Of a DNA stretch of 64,000 nucleotides, positions 18,195 to 27,620 are shown piece by piece. Position 1 is the first letter of the stretch. Each line of letters begins with the position of its first letter. The stretch comes from Devosia yakushimensis (GTDB lineage: Bacteria; Pseudomonadota; Alphaproteobacteria; Rhizobiales; Devosiaceae): positions 355,419 through 419,418 of the forward strand of contig NZ_BSNG01000003.1 of the NCBI RefSeq assembly GCF_030159855.1, given 5' to 3'. Under the pieces are notes generated by a model. It did no database searches and was not told the origin of the DNA. It saw only the letters and a program-made list of their open reading frames with translations. The translations under genes were made by a program, and so were the position numbers.

Positions 18195-19355
18195 TCAGGA
18201 GATACCAGCTTTTTGCATTGCATCCTGCAAGTCACCGATCAGGTCGGCCGGCTCCTCTAGGCCGATATTGAAGCGCACCAACCGCCCGCCGTAGTCTTTG
18301 CCTGGCCGGACGAGGCGGGGATAAAGAATGACAAGGCTGTGCACCCCACCCCAACTGAAGCCGATCGAAAACAGCTTGAGGGTGTCGACGAAGTTCTCGA
18401 CAGCACGCGGATCGACAGCGTCTCTAAACTTCACTGAGAAAACGCTAGATGAGCCACTGAAATCCCGAAGCCAGTATTCATGGCCCGGGCAATCTGGGAA
18501 GGCTGGATGAAGGACAGTTTCTACCGCGGGGTGCTCCCGCAGCCAACTAGCGACAGTAAGCGTCGAGGCCTGCAGGCGGTCCATTCTGACGGCAAGGGTC
18601 TGTAGGCCTCGAAGTGCTAGCGCGCACTCGTCCGGCGACACCGCCATACCCACCAGACGATGCACAGTTCCGATCCGCTCCCATACCGCGTCGTTTGCGA
18701 CTGAGATTGTGGCGAGCATCAGGTCACTGTGGCCACCGACATATTTGGTGAGTGCCTGCATGCTGAGATCAACGCCATGTGAAAATGCATCGAACAGCAC
18801 ACCAGCAGCATAGGTGTTGTCCAACGCAACCAATACGCCACGGTCGTGGGCAGCCTCAGAAATCCCGCGAACATCCTGGATCTCCATAGTGACGGACCCC
18901 GGACTTTCACACCAGATCAACTTCGTATTGTCTCTAATCAGCGAGGCGATGCCGGCGCCGATCAGCGGATCGTAGGGCTCGACCTCGATACCCAAACGAC
19001 CCAGCAGATTTTCAGCCAACTCCTTGTTCGGGCCATAAGCGCTGTATGGCACGAGCGCATGGTCGCCTGCCGAACAAAATGCCAAGTAAATCAGAGAAAT
19101 TGCTGCCTGCCCGCCGGGGAGGACGATAGTACGATAGGCGCCTTCCAACTCACCTATGCGAGCTGCCAACTCGCGAGAGGTCGGAGTTCCATAGAGCCCA
19201 TAAGTATAGCCCTCTTGGGCATGCCGCCAGTTGCTCGACACGTCTGACTGCTTTGAAAATACAACAGTCGACGCCCGCTGAATCGGTGTCACAAGCGACT
19301 TAAACCCTTCAGGTGGCCGTACGTCGCTTTGAATGAGTTTGGTCTTCCAGTGCAT
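18195..19355 (-). CDS. Cystathionine gamma-synthase/beta-lyase family PLP enzyme
   Basis: PLP enzyme of 386 residues of the Cys/Met metabolism family. Members form or cleave carbon-sulfur bonds in cystathionine, cysteine or methionine. Visible features are GYTYGLYGTPTSRELAARI, the cofactor-stacking region, TKLIWCESPGSVTMEIQDV, LVALDNTYAAGVLF with the pyridine-binding aspartate, and ALTKYVGGHSDLMLATI with the Schiff-base lysine. The C-terminal segment SIGFSWGGVHSLVI is the family substrate loop. The start at 19355 (MHWKTKLIQSD) has an AGGGA site; an upstream in-frame start is unlikely. The gene lies between the ABC transporter and a MocR regulator, with RidA and a D-amino-acid dehydrogenase nearby. 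A beta-lyase role acting on imported sulfur amino acids is plausible. Confidence 0.88.
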   Translation of the reverse strand: MHWKTKLIQSDVRPPEGFKSLVTPIQRASTVVFSKQSDVSSNWRHAQEGYTYGLYGTPTSRELAARIGELEGAYRTIVLPGGQAAISLIYLAFCSAGDHALVPYSAYGPNKELAENLLGRLGIEVEPYDPLIGAGIASLIRDNTKLIWCESPGSVTMEIQDVRGISEAAHDRGVLVALDNTYAAGVLFDAFSHGVDLSMQALTKYVGGHSDLMLATISVANDAVWERIGTVHRLVGMAVSPDECALALRGLQTLAVRMDRLQASTLTVASWLREHPAVETVLHPAFPDCPGHEYWLRDFSGSSSVFSVKFRDAVDPRAVENFVDTLKLFSIGFSWGGVHSLVILYPRLVRPGKDYGGRLVRFNIGLEEPADLIGDLQDAMQKAGIS

Positions 19356-19508
19356 ATTGATCCCTGCATATGTCTGGACTGAAATACTCAACACCTTCGG
19401 CGTTCTGTCTAGGACCAGAAACGTCAGAAAATGCCATCCACCTCCACCAAACTCTGGATCGATATTTTGAAAGGAACGACCTTTGGGCGGGCGTGAGCAC
19501 GGCTAGTT

Positions 19509-20978
19509 TCACCTATGAAGTTCAATTATTGACCGCAAACGCTTCACAGCGTGCCAAATTTCATCGGCTGTAAAGCCGCCAAAGCCCAGCATTAGGCCAG
19601 ATCTCGGATTAGAGGCGTACATGGGCGATATGGGTCTGACGACCACCTGCTCTTGCAAAGCGTGATTGGCAATCGAAACGTCACTAATTCCGTCGGCAAG
19701 CCAAAGCAGGATATGCATGCCTTGATCGCTAGACTGGACCGTCACAAGATGGGCAAGCTCCTTGTCGACAGCGTCCAACAGAACGGCCCTTCGTTCTACA
19801 TAAATTGAACGGATGCGCCGAATGTGAGCTTCAAAATAGCCCTCCCGCATATAGCGGGCCAGAACGTGCTGATCAGCCGTCGGTGAATGTCGATCCACCA
19901 AGGAATGAGCCCCGGCAAAGGCCTTCACTAGCGCTGGCGGCGCAATCAGGTATCCGATGCGCATCGAGGAGAACATGACCTTGCTCATGGTCCCCAAATA
20001 AATCACGCGCGACGGGTCGATGCCTTGCAGCGCTGGGAAGGGATGACCTGCGTAACGGAATTCACTGTCATAGTCGTCTTCAACCACCCAGGCGTTATTG
20101 CTGCGTGCCCAAGCGAGAAGCGCCATCCGGCGCTGCATGCTCATCGGCATGCCTAAGGGGTATTGATGGGATGGCGTTACGAAGGCCACCTTGGCGGATT
20201 GTTGGAGGCCAATCCCAACATCCACCTGTAGTCCCTGGTCATCCACGGGGATCCTAAACGCCGTTACATCAAAATTTCCCAAAACGGCGAGGATGCCGGG
20301 ATACGCGGGTTCCTCCGACCAGACTGTATCGCCAGCCGAGAGAAGCACCGTTGCAGCAAGAAAAAGCCCCTGCTGAGTGCCGTTGGTAACGATGATTTGC
20401 TCTGGCTCACAAATTACGCCACGAGATTTACGGACATATTCCGCGATGGCGGTGCGCAGCTCTAAAATCCCTCGAGGATCCGAATAGCCAGATGGCGCGC
20501 TGACCCTAGCAGCTCGAGCCCAGTTAGAAAGTCTACGCCATTTGTCGTCTGGTGCTACCGCGCCGGCAGGATGAGCGATCAAGAACGGCAGAGACGGCAA
20601 GGGTTTCAGTTCTTCGGCAACGCCTTCGAGACGGGCGACATTTTTGGGAAGCAACGGAGCTGGGGCCTCCCCAAGACTGGCTCGAGGAGAAACCTGCTCC
20701 TGCTTTCCGCGAACGTCGACGATGATCGTCCCGCCTCGTGGACGTGTCTCTAGGTAACCCTCGGCACGCAACTGCTCAAAAGCTTCCACCACGGTGCCCC
20801 GCGCCAGATTGAGCGAGGCGGCGAGTGTCCGGGTTGATGGCAAGCGCTCCCCGGGCTTGAGTTCCCCGTTGACAATGGCTTGGCGAAGTCCTTGGGTCAG
20901 TCTTCGGCCTGGGCGCCGCCCTTCTCGATCAATCCCACCTAGAGATGGAATGGTGATGATGCTTCTGCGTCTCGCCAT
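19509..20978 (-). CDS. MocR-type regulator (GntR helix-turn-helix plus aminotransferase-like domain)
   Basis: Transcription factor of 489 residues. The N-terminal winged helix is of the GntR type (LTQGLRQAIVNGELKPGERLP, then STRTLAASLNLARGTVVEAF). After a linker, residues from about 115 form a fold type I aminotransferase-like domain with VVEDDYDSEFRY and SRVIYLGTMSKVMFSSMRIGY, the latter holding the PLP lysine. MocR proteins sense PLP or its amino-acid adducts and control PLP or amino-acid metabolism genes. It is flanked by the cystathionine-lyase-type gene and RidA/D-amino-acid dehydrogenase, which are its likely targets. Confidence 0.92.
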   Translation of the reverse strand: MARRRSIITIPSLGGIDREGRRPGRRLTQGLRQAIVNGELKPGERLPSTRTLAASLNLARGTVVEAFEQLRAEGYLETRPRGGTIIVDVRGKQEQVSPRASLGEAPAPLLPKNVARLEGVAEELKPLPSLPFLIAHPAGAVAPDDKWRRLSNWARAARVSAPSGYSDPRGILELRTAIAEYVRKSRGVICEPEQIIVTNGTQQGLFLAATVLLSAGDTVWSEEPAYPGILAVLGNFDVTAFRIPVDDQGLQVDVGIGLQQSAKVAFVTPSHQYPLGMPMSMQRRMALLAWARSNNAWVVEDDYDSEFRYAGHPFPALQGIDPSRVIYLGTMSKVMFSSMRIGYLIAPPALVKAFAGAHSLVDRHSPTADQHVLARYMREGYFEAHIRRIRSIYVERRAVLLDAVDKELAHLVTVQSSDQGMHILLWLADGISDVSIANHALQEQVVVRPISPMYASNPRSGLMLGFGGFTADEIWHAVKRLRSIIELHR

Positions 20979-21056
20979 ATGTGGTTCAGTCCATGACGTA
21001 TTCTGAACGCCAATTGTTAGTCCACAATGTGACGATGTGAAAGCCCTACTAAGGAG

Positions 21057-21407
21057 CTATCGCGCTGCGGTAACCACCAGCTCGACGCGGTGAGGCGGAG
21101 AAATGTCCACACCGAAGCAGCATCGCATCGGCTGGTTTCGTTCGCCGATCCAGGCATCCCAAGCGCGGTTGAACTCCTCCTTATGATCCAGTGACGATAG
21201 GAAGATATTGATGGCGAGGATGTTGGCTTTTTCAGTGCCGCAGAGCGTCAGACTTTCTTCGATTCTCTCAAAGACCTTCATAGCCTCGTCAAAAATAGCT
21301 TCCGGAACGGGCGTCGGCGCTACCGCTACTGTGTAGACGGTCGTGTCGGTAGCAACGGCCCTACTGCGCGTAGACGTTAAACCAGGAAAACGTTGAAGAT
21401 TATGCAT
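21057..21407 (-). CDS. ridA: RidA-family enamine/imine deaminase
   Basis: Small soluble protein of 116 residues of the YjgF/YER057c/UK114 family. RidA hydrolyses reactive 2-aminoacrylate and other imines made by PLP enzymes and amino-acid oxidases. Features are EAIFDEAMKVFERIEESL, NILAINIFLSSLDHKEEFNRAWDAWI, and the end CCFGVDISPPHRVELVVTA, where family members carry the catalytic arginine (usually RxxV/PxxLVE); here the motif reads MRCCFGVDISPPHRVEL, so R residues are present but arranged as in RidA-like subgroups. It starts 10 bp after the D-amino-acid dehydrogenase gene, whose imino-acid product it may clear. Confidence 0.85.
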   Translation of the reverse strand: MHNLQRFPGLTSTRSRAVATDTTVYTVAVAPTPVPEAIFDEAMKVFERIEESLTLCGTEKANILAINIFLSSLDHKEEFNRAWDAWIGERNQPMRCCFGVDISPPHRVELVVTAAR

Positions 21408-21417
21408 CTCGTGAAGC

Positions 21418-22716
21418 CTACTTGAACCTGTCGGGGCTATAGGGGGTGAGGTTGAGGTCAGGCCTTTCGCCAGCGGCAAGCTGGGCGACCAACTTGCCTG
21501 TAATAGGAGCCATGGTCATGCCCAGGTGATCGTGACCGCACGCGAAAAGAACATTAGCTGCTCGCACAGTTCTGCCGATTGCTGGAAGCGAGTCTGGCAA
21601 GGATGGCCGGTCTCCCGACCAACGCAAGAGTTCTGAACCACCGATGCCCGGCACCGCCTGACGAATGTTCTTCAAAACCGCATCGAGGCGCCTCATTTTG
21701 GGTTTGGCATGCAACCCCGCAAATTCAGCCATTCCAGTTATTCGTAGCCCATTCGTCATTGGGGTGAGGCCGACATATCGTTCATGGAAATTCACAGCGT
21801 GTTTGAAGCCTTTGGCACCGCCCAGCATGAGGTGGTAGCCGCGTTCCGCCTCGATAGGCAGCTTCACGCCCAGCCGCTTGGCCAAAGCTCCAGACCAGGG
21901 GCCAGCTGCAATCACCACCTGATCACAAAGATAGTTGGATTGTTTGCCAATGAGGCTTGTCGGTTTTGATTGGGGGCCCTCGAAGCCGAGAATCTCATCA
22001 TTCACGACGACTCCGCCCAGTCTAACGAAATGATCCACGAGCCCGCGCACGACGGCAGCTGGGTCGGAAAAAAAGTGGACATCAGGAAAGCGAGCTACGT
22101 GCTTCACGTTCGCTCCAAGAGCTGGCTCAATCTCACGCCCCTCGTCGCCGCTGATCAGATCGACACGAATGCCGCGGCTAAGCCGACCACTTTGTCCCGC
22201 CGCGAACGTCCGAAAGCCGTCGTCGCTCTCGAAGGCCGTCAGCTTGGGCTGGCTCCGGCGCAGATCAGAAGTACCGGTGGCATTCAATATGTCGTCGTAC
22301 GCAGCAATACTACGGGAGAGCAGCGCGTGACGTGCTTCCGTTATTTGCGCCACGCGTTCCGGGCTGCTGTTCCGTAGCAACGAAATCAGCCATGGGGCAA
22401 GCTGTGGGAAATGCCGCCAGTCAATCGCAAGGGGGGACAAGGGGTCCAGAAGCATCCTAGGAACCCGCCGAGCAAGTCCAGGAACGCCCGTGGGTGCTAT
22501 GGAAGCGATGGCAATAATGCCGGCATTACCCGAGCTTGCGCCGGCGCCCGGAGAGCGGGCCTCGAACAGTCGGGTAGAAAAACCCTTCTCCATAAGCGCT
22601 AGTGCTGTGCATACTCCTACAATGCCTCCCCCGATCACCGAATATCGGGGCGTCACCGCTATTTTACGCGGTCGCCGGTCTGGCTTCGCATCGTCCCGTA
22701 AATTGGTTGCTGACAT
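21418..22716 (-). CDS. D-amino-acid dehydrogenase-like FAD oxidoreductase
   Basis: Flavoprotein of 432 residues of the DAO/DadA family. The FAD-binding motif is SVIGGGIVGVCTALALMEKG (about residues 26-45), followed by the GASSGNAGIIA segment usual in DadA. The C-terminal part has the ATP-type helix MRITGMAEFAG and WSGDRPSLPDSLPAIGRT with the FAD-contacting end GHDHLGMTMAPITGKLVA, all diagnostic. Members oxidise D-amino acids (or glycine, sarcosine) to the imino acid, passing electrons to the membrane chain. It heads a two-gene unit with RidA and is divergent from the gamma-glutamyltransferase gene. Confidence 0.9.
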   Translation of the reverse strand: MSATNLRDDAKPDRRPRKIAVTPRYSVIGGGIVGVCTALALMEKGFSTRLFEARSPGAGASSGNAGIIAIASIAPTGVPGLARRVPRMLLDPLSPLAIDWRHFPQLAPWLISLLRNSSPERVAQITEARHALLSRSIAAYDDILNATGTSDLRRSQPKLTAFESDDGFRTFAAGQSGRLSRGIRVDLISGDEGREIEPALGANVKHVARFPDVHFFSDPAAVVRGLVDHFVRLGGVVVNDEILGFEGPQSKPTSLIGKQSNYLCDQVVIAAGPWSGALAKRLGVKLPIEAERGYHLMLGGAKGFKHAVNFHERYVGLTPMTNGLRITGMAEFAGLHAKPKMRRLDAVLKNIRQAVPGIGGSELLRWSGDRPSLPDSLPAIGRTVRAANVLFACGHDHLGMTMAPITGKLVAQLAAGERPDLNLTPYSPDRFK

Positions 22717-22960
22717 AACTAGAAACGGCTCCTTCCAAAACGGTGCTGATCGTAGTTTGGCGGGCCAGAAGCTGCGTCACCAAGGTCCAGACTGCTCTTC
22801 CAATTCGACTACACTGGTCCAATCCTCCACTCGCGACCCGGATAACTATACGGACCAGACTTGCCTCTTACCCCCTAATTTCCCTTTGATTCTGGACCTG
22901 TCAGTCACCGAACTCCCGGCGAAGTATCGCTGCTAGGCAGCACTTTCCGTCGGGGAATTC

Positions 22961-24544
22961 ATGAACTACGCCTTCCCATATCCATCTCGACGTGCGCCGG
23001 TGATGGCACAGAATGTCGTAGCAACTTCCCAACCGCTGGCCTCTCAAGCGGGGCTGGATGCCTTGGCCAAAGGTGGCAACGCTGTCGATGCAGCTTTGGC
23101 AAGCGCGATTACGCTTACGGTAGTGGAACCGACGGGTAACGGGCTCGGAAGTGACGCCTTCGCTATTATTTGGGACGGTACCAGTCTTCATGGTCTCAAT
23201 GCGTCGGGGCGATCTCCCGCCGCATGGACACCTGACCGCTTCGCGGGCCTACAATCCATGCCACGTCGCGGTTGGGAAAGCGTGACAGTTCCCGGAGCAG
23301 TATCGGCCTGGATGGAGCTCTCGAAAAAATTCGGCAAGCTACCTTTTACCGAACTCTTTGAGTCTGCTCTACGCTACGCCAAGAACGGTTTTTTGGTGAC
23401 ACCAACCATCGCTAAGCTATGGAAACAAGGTGCATCTGAGCTTTCAGGCTTCCCCGGATTCGCAGAGACTTTCATGCCCTCGGGCAAGGCACCGGCCGTT
23501 GGGACGCAGTTTCGCAACCCTGCGATTGCTTCGAGCTTATCTTTGATCGCCCGTTCAGGGGGCGAAGCGTTCTATCAGGGAGAACTCGCCCAGAAAATCG
23601 TTGAGGCGGCGGCGCAAAACGGTGCGGCTCTCAACGCAGCTGACTTGGCCGACCACCAGGCTGAGTGGTGTGGCACGATCAGCACACGCTTTCACGGGAC
23701 AGAATGCCACGAAATCCCACCAGCGGGCCAAGGCATAGCAGCGTTGATGGCGATGGGAATCGTCGAGCACCTAGAGATTGGTACCCTTGATCCAGATGGC
23801 CCTGAGGCTATCCACCTACAGATCGAGGCAGTGAAACTGGCCTATGCCGATTTGAAAAAATACGTTGGCGACCTCTCAGCCATGCGTATCACGTCAAAAG
23901 ATCTACTTGATCCTGACTACCTTAGAAGTCGCGCGTCGCTCGTTGATCGGCATCGAGCGCAGGACCTTGGCGCGGGTGCTCCCAAACATGGCGGCACTGT
24001 CTATCTGGCGACAGCAGATGCCAGTGGCATGATGGTGTCGTATATTCAGTCCAATTACGTGGGCTTCGGCTCTGGCGTGGTTGTTCCAGAGACCGGAATT
24101 CACTTACAGAACCGGGGCTTTGGCTTCACGCTTGAACAAGGCCACCCCAACTTGGTTGGTCCCCGGAAGCGCCCTTTCCACACAATCATTCCGGGTTTCC
24201 TGCTGAAGGATGGGCTGCCCGAGATGAGCTTTGGTGTAATGGGCGGCCCAATGCAGGCACAAGGTCATCTGCAGATGATCGTCCGCACCCAGGTCTTTGG
24301 TCAGAACGCACAGGCGGCGAGCGACGCCCCCAGGTGGCGGTTCACCGCCGGGCTTGATGTCGCCTGTGAGGGAACCATGTCCACCGCGACTGTCGCAGGA
24401 CTCGACGCGATGGGGCATCGAGTGACTGTAGAAGAGCCCGACCAGACATTTGGTTTTGGCGGCGCGCAACTCATTCAAAGAATCGACGGTGGCTATGTGG
24501 GTGCCTCGGATCACCGGCGAGACGGAATGGCGGTCGGGTACTGA
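22961..24544 (+). CDS. ggt: Gamma-glutamyltransferase
   Basis: N-terminal-nucleophile hydrolase of 527 residues that cleaves or transfers gamma-glutamyl groups, for instance from glutathione. The N-terminal signature GLDALAKGGNAVDAALASA with NGLGSDAFAII and the autoprocessing site HGGTVYLATAD are visible; the catalytic threonine should be T346, which becomes the N-terminus of the small subunit. The C-terminal MSFGVMGGPMQAQGHLQMI matches the family. No signal peptide is apparent, so this copy is probably cytoplasmic, which fits processing of imported gamma-glutamyl compounds. It is 51 bp upstream of a binding-protein gene and divergent from the D-amino-acid dehydrogenase. Confidence 0.92.
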   Translation: MNYAFPYPSRRAPVMAQNVVATSQPLASQAGLDALAKGGNAVDAALASAITLTVVEPTGNGLGSDAFAIIWDGTSLHGLNASGRSPAAWTPDRFAGLQSMPRRGWESVTVPGAVSAWMELSKKFGKLPFTELFESALRYAKNGFLVTPTIAKLWKQGASELSGFPGFAETFMPSGKAPAVGTQFRNPAIASSLSLIARSGGEAFYQGELAQKIVEAAAQNGAALNAADLADHQAEWCGTISTRFHGTECHEIPPAGQGIAALMAMGIVEHLEIGTLDPDGPEAIHLQIEAVKLAYADLKKYVGDLSAMRITSKDLLDPDYLRSRASLVDRHRAQDLGAGAPKHGGTVYLATADASGMMVSYIQSNYVGFGSGVVVPETGIHLQNRGFGFTLEQGHPNLVGPRKRPFHTIIPGFLLKDGLPEMSFGVMGGPMQAQGHLQMIVRTQVFGQNAQAASDAPRWRFTAGLDVACEGTMSTATVAGLDAMGHRVTVEEPDQTFGFGGAQLIQRIDGGYVGASDHRRDGMAVGY

Positions 24545-24595
24545 CCGAGGACACCCCAATACCTAGACAAACCAACAATGAAAGAGGGAACTCAA

Positions 24596-25720
24596 ATGAA
24601 CGTGAAACTTAGTCGTCGAAATATGCTCCTGTTGTCTTGCGCATTTTCAGCAAGCCTATCTCTCACGCCGATGTCTATAGCCCAGACAATAGAATACCCT
24701 GCGAACTACAACGAAATCGTTGAGGCTTCGAAGACCGAGCCAGCATTGACTATGTACGGCAATGGTACGGAGAAAGACCTTGAACCGTTGTTCAATGCCT
24801 TCAAGGAGAAGTATCCTTGGGTGTCTATCGCCTACCTGGACGGCGACAGCTATGGCATAATTGAGCGGTACCTCAATGAGTCCGCGACTGGCACACCAAC
24901 GGCGAGTGTTATCGTGACAAGTGCGACGCCAGCATGGCGTGACCTAATCGCACGTGGGGAGTTGGTAGAGTACGAGTCGCCTGAAGCAGTGGCGTACCCC
25001 GGTCAGAAGGACCAGCCGAGCCCCTATCTCTATGTCGCTGGAGCAGACCCCATTGTGATGGCGTACAACAAGCTGGTGTTGGGTGAAAACCTCCGCCCCA
25101 CGGGATTTGCCTCGCTAGCGGAACTGGTGGAAGCAAATCCCGATGTCTTCAACGGCAAACTGACGGGCTATGGCGCACACCTCTCTGGTGCGGGATATCA
25201 AATCCACTATGCCCTTGCCGACGCCCACGGTGACGAATACTGGGACCTGCTTAAAATCGTCGGGCCGCAATCCCGCTTCGAGCGCTCCGCCTCGTCGATG
25301 ATGGAGAAGCTAATGTCTGGTGAATATGTGGTGGGGTACTTGGTTGCCGCACGCACCGTTTTTAATGCAATCTCGGATCCAGCCGTTGAATCGATCATTG
25401 GCCAAGCCTACCTCACGGACGGGACTCCGCTGGCGATGAGGGGATTCGGCGTTTTGCGTGGTGGTGAAAGCCCGAACACAGCAAAACTCTTCGTGGACTT
25501 TACGCTATCCGAAGAGGGCCAGATTGCCTATGCTGCGGGTGGTGGCTTTCCAGCACTGCGCACCCTTACGGAAGATCAGGCAGGCGTATCAAACGTCTTT
25601 CCGACAATCGCAGCCCAGATGCCCGAGGACAAGATTGTTCAGATCGGCAGGGACCCAGAAATGACCAATAACTACGACGCTTTCTTGGCCCGGTGGAAGG
25701 AAATCACAGGCGTTGAGTGA
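24596..25720 (+). CDS. ABC transporter substrate-binding protein (Fe3+/polyamine-type fold)
   Basis: Periplasmic receptor of 374 residues. The N-terminus MNVKLSRRNMLLLSCAFSAS has a twin-arginine-like SRRNMLL followed by a hydrophobic core and SIAQ cleavage region, so Tat export is possible, Sec also. The mature part (LTMYGNGTEKDLEPLFNAFKEKYP) matches family 1 receptors of the iron/thiamine/phosphonate class that pair with two-domain permeases. The only such permease in the window is at 15082-16821, which makes the two probable partners. An AGAGGGA site precedes the ATG at 24596. A strong intrinsic terminator follows at 25741-25773. Confidence 0.9.
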   Translation: MNVKLSRRNMLLLSCAFSASLSLTPMSIAQTIEYPANYNEIVEASKTEPALTMYGNGTEKDLEPLFNAFKEKYPWVSIAYLDGDSYGIIERYLNESATGTPTASVIVTSATPAWRDLIARGELVEYESPEAVAYPGQKDQPSPYLYVAGADPIVMAYNKLVLGENLRPTGFASLAELVEANPDVFNGKLTGYGAHLSGAGYQIHYALADAHGDEYWDLLKIVGPQSRFERSASSMMEKLMSGEYVVGYLVAARTVFNAISDPAVESIIGQAYLTDGTPLAMRGFGVLRGGESPNTAKLFVDFTLSEEGQIAYAAGGGFPALRTLTEDQAGVSNVFPTIAAQMPEDKIVQIGRDPEMTNNYDAFLARWKEITGVE

Positions 25721-25740
25721 CGCCCCATTTTCAAACAGCA

Positions 25741-25773
25741 GGAGCGCCCCAATTGCGTGGGCGCTCCTTTTTT
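25741..25773 (+). terminator. Rho-independent terminator
   Basis: A perfect 9-bp stem (GGAGCGCCC / GGGCGCTCC) with a 9-base loop is followed by six T residues. It lies 20 bp after the stop of the binding-protein gene and should end the ggt transcript. Confidence 0.92.
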
Positions 25774-26173
25774 ATGTCTTTTTGAATATCGACGATTACC
25801 AACGCAATTTCATGCCGCTACGGCGCCAATATAATCGTGACGGCTGTACGTATTCGGATCGGGATTCTGCGGCCGTTCTGGAATCGAGACATGTTACACC
25901 TGACCCTATTGGCCGGCCACGGATCTCCTAACCCTCGTCCTGCTTGATGTTTCCTTCCACGCGACCAATTGAACAGTTCTCACGGACCGGTCTTCGTGCT
26001 GCCGTGAAACCAGCGGGTCAACTGGCCCCTTTCTATTCAACTCGAGTGATAAGCTTACTGGGCCAGAATGTTCAGACGGGATCAATTCCGGTTATATCTG
26101 GAACTGTGAAACATCCCTCCAAAAATGGTCATACGTAGGGTGCGAAACCATCTAAAATTGGGAGAGTAAGCTG
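25774..26173. other. Intergenic region, no gene recognised
   Basis: About 400 bp between a terminator and the opine-dehydrogenase gene. It contains only short frames without motifs; the right end should hold the promoter and a weak GGGAGAG ribosome site for the next gene. Confidence 0.5.
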
Positions 26174-27244
26174 ATGAAAGTCACCGTCCTTGGCGCTGGC
26201 GGCATCGCCTTCGGAATGGCAGCGTTCCTAGTGCAGAAGGGAAACGAGGTGACCTTGTGGTCACCATCTGGCAAGAGCACGGAAGGGTTGGGCGATAGCT
26301 TCAAAATACAATCTACAGGTGCACTCGAAGGAGATTTTGAGGTAGCGGTTGCCCATTCGGCACGCTCGGCTGTCGAGAATGCAGATGTAATTATACTCGC
26401 TGTGCCTGGGTATGGGCACAAGTACGTCATTGACGCAGTCGCACCCTGGCTCACCAACAATCAGAGCTTCATTTATTCGTCCCACAGTTCCTTTGGTGCG
26501 CTCTATCTATCGAAGTGTCTGGCTGAGCGGAAAGTGGCGCTTCCTATAATCGTGTGGGGGACCACACTACTGATGTCCAAGCGGTCGGAAGGGACCCAAG
26601 TATACTGCAAGCCTGTCCGTGAGGAGATCGATGTGGGTACGGTGCCGGAGAGTGCGATCGATCACGGCATGGAGTTGTGTACGCGCCTATTTGGAGATGT
26701 TTTCAAAGCACGAGATGGGCTTATGGCCATTGCCCTTTCCAATCTCAATCCTCAGAGCCACCTGGCGCTTGGTCTATTGAACTTAACGCGGATAGAGCGC
26801 GGCGAAGCGTGGAACCAGAATGAAAATCTCACCCGGTTTGTTGCTAACGTAATTCTTGCGTTGGACAATGAACGGTTGGCCCTCGCAGCGGCCTTTGGGC
26901 TCAAGGTGAGGACGCAACATGAGCACTTTGCTCTGAGCCGTCACGTGCCTATGGGCGACTACTATGACATGAACCAGGAATTCTTGAGGCGTAGCGGGGG
27001 TGTCATGGGGCCATCGTCGCCGAACACCCGCTATGTGCTAGAGGACGTTCCATTCGGTCTGTTCGTGACGACGATCCTTACCCGCCTGGTCGGACAAAAC
27101 GCAGAAACGCATGAGGCTGGAATTAAGATGATGTCCACCGCCTATGGCCAGGACCTCACCGAACTCAACGACCTCGTGCCCGCTATAGGTTTAGATAAGA
27201 TGACAAAAGCGGAGCTGTTCCAGAAGTGCAAAGCGGGCTGGTGA
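26174..27244 (+). CDS. Octopine/nopaline dehydrogenase family protein
   Basis: NAD(P)-dependent oxidoreductase of 356 residues. The N-terminal Rossmann motif is VTVLGAGGIAFGMAAFLVQKG, followed by ENADVIILAVPGYGHKYVIDAV. The C-terminal helical domain carries NLNPQSHLALGLLNLTR and GVMGPSSPNTRYVLEDVPFGL, with the proposed catalytic His of the opine dehydrogenase family in SRHVPMGDYY or NPQSH. Enzymes of this fold join a keto acid and an amino acid to an opine, or run in the catabolic direction. The neighbouring D-amino-acid dehydrogenase and ABC uptake genes suggest opine or N-alkyl amino acid metabolism. A GGGAGAG site is 8 bases upstream; a terminator follows. Confidence 0.88.
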   Translation: MKVTVLGAGGIAFGMAAFLVQKGNEVTLWSPSGKSTEGLGDSFKIQSTGALEGDFEVAVAHSARSAVENADVIILAVPGYGHKYVIDAVAPWLTNNQSFIYSSHSSFGALYLSKCLAERKVALPIIVWGTTLLMSKRSEGTQVYCKPVREEIDVGTVPESAIDHGMELCTRLFGDVFKARDGLMAIALSNLNPQSHLALGLLNLTRIERGEAWNQNENLTRFVANVILALDNERLALAAAFGLKVRTQHEHFALSRHVPMGDYYDMNQEFLRRSGGVMGPSSPNTRYVLEDVPFGLFVTTILTRLVGQNAETHEAGIKMMSTAYGQDLTELNDLVPAIGLDKMTKAELFQKCKAGW

Positions 27245-27273
27245 GCACGCTCCGTCCCCCACCAGAATCACAG

Positions 27274-27297
27274 AGCGGGGCAGCTGCCCCGCTTTTT
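27274..27297 (+). terminator. Rho-independent terminator
   Basis: Stem AGCGGGGCA / TGCCCCGCT with a minimal loop followed by TTTTT, 30 bp after the opine-dehydrogenase stop. Confidence 0.9.
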
Positions 27298-27620
27298 GCG
27301 ACCTTGGTCAAACCCTGACTGATACGACTCCAAAAGACCTTCAATAGCGAGCCGCCGAGCACCCTTGCGGAGACCGGACTAGGAATTGCTTAAGAACCGT
27401 CGGGGCAATAGCAACGATCGCTAATGGCGGCCCTGTTGGAGGTCGATTGCAAGGTATTCAAAGAGTGTCAGAACCGCGGGCGGTACGCGATACGGGCGCG
27501 TACTTTCTCCTACCAATGCGGAACTTCACCAGCTCGAGCGGGGTAAGCCCGCGACCGCATCAGTCGGTAATCGTGGGCTTACGTTCTTTCACCTTCCTCT
27601 GGAAACGTTGAACCTAGATT
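27298..27620. other. Intergenic region, no gene recognised
   Basis: About 320 bp between the terminator and the 3' end of the reductase gene on the other strand. The minus strand has a short stretch that may be protein-coding debris, but no family could be named. Confidence 0.45.
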
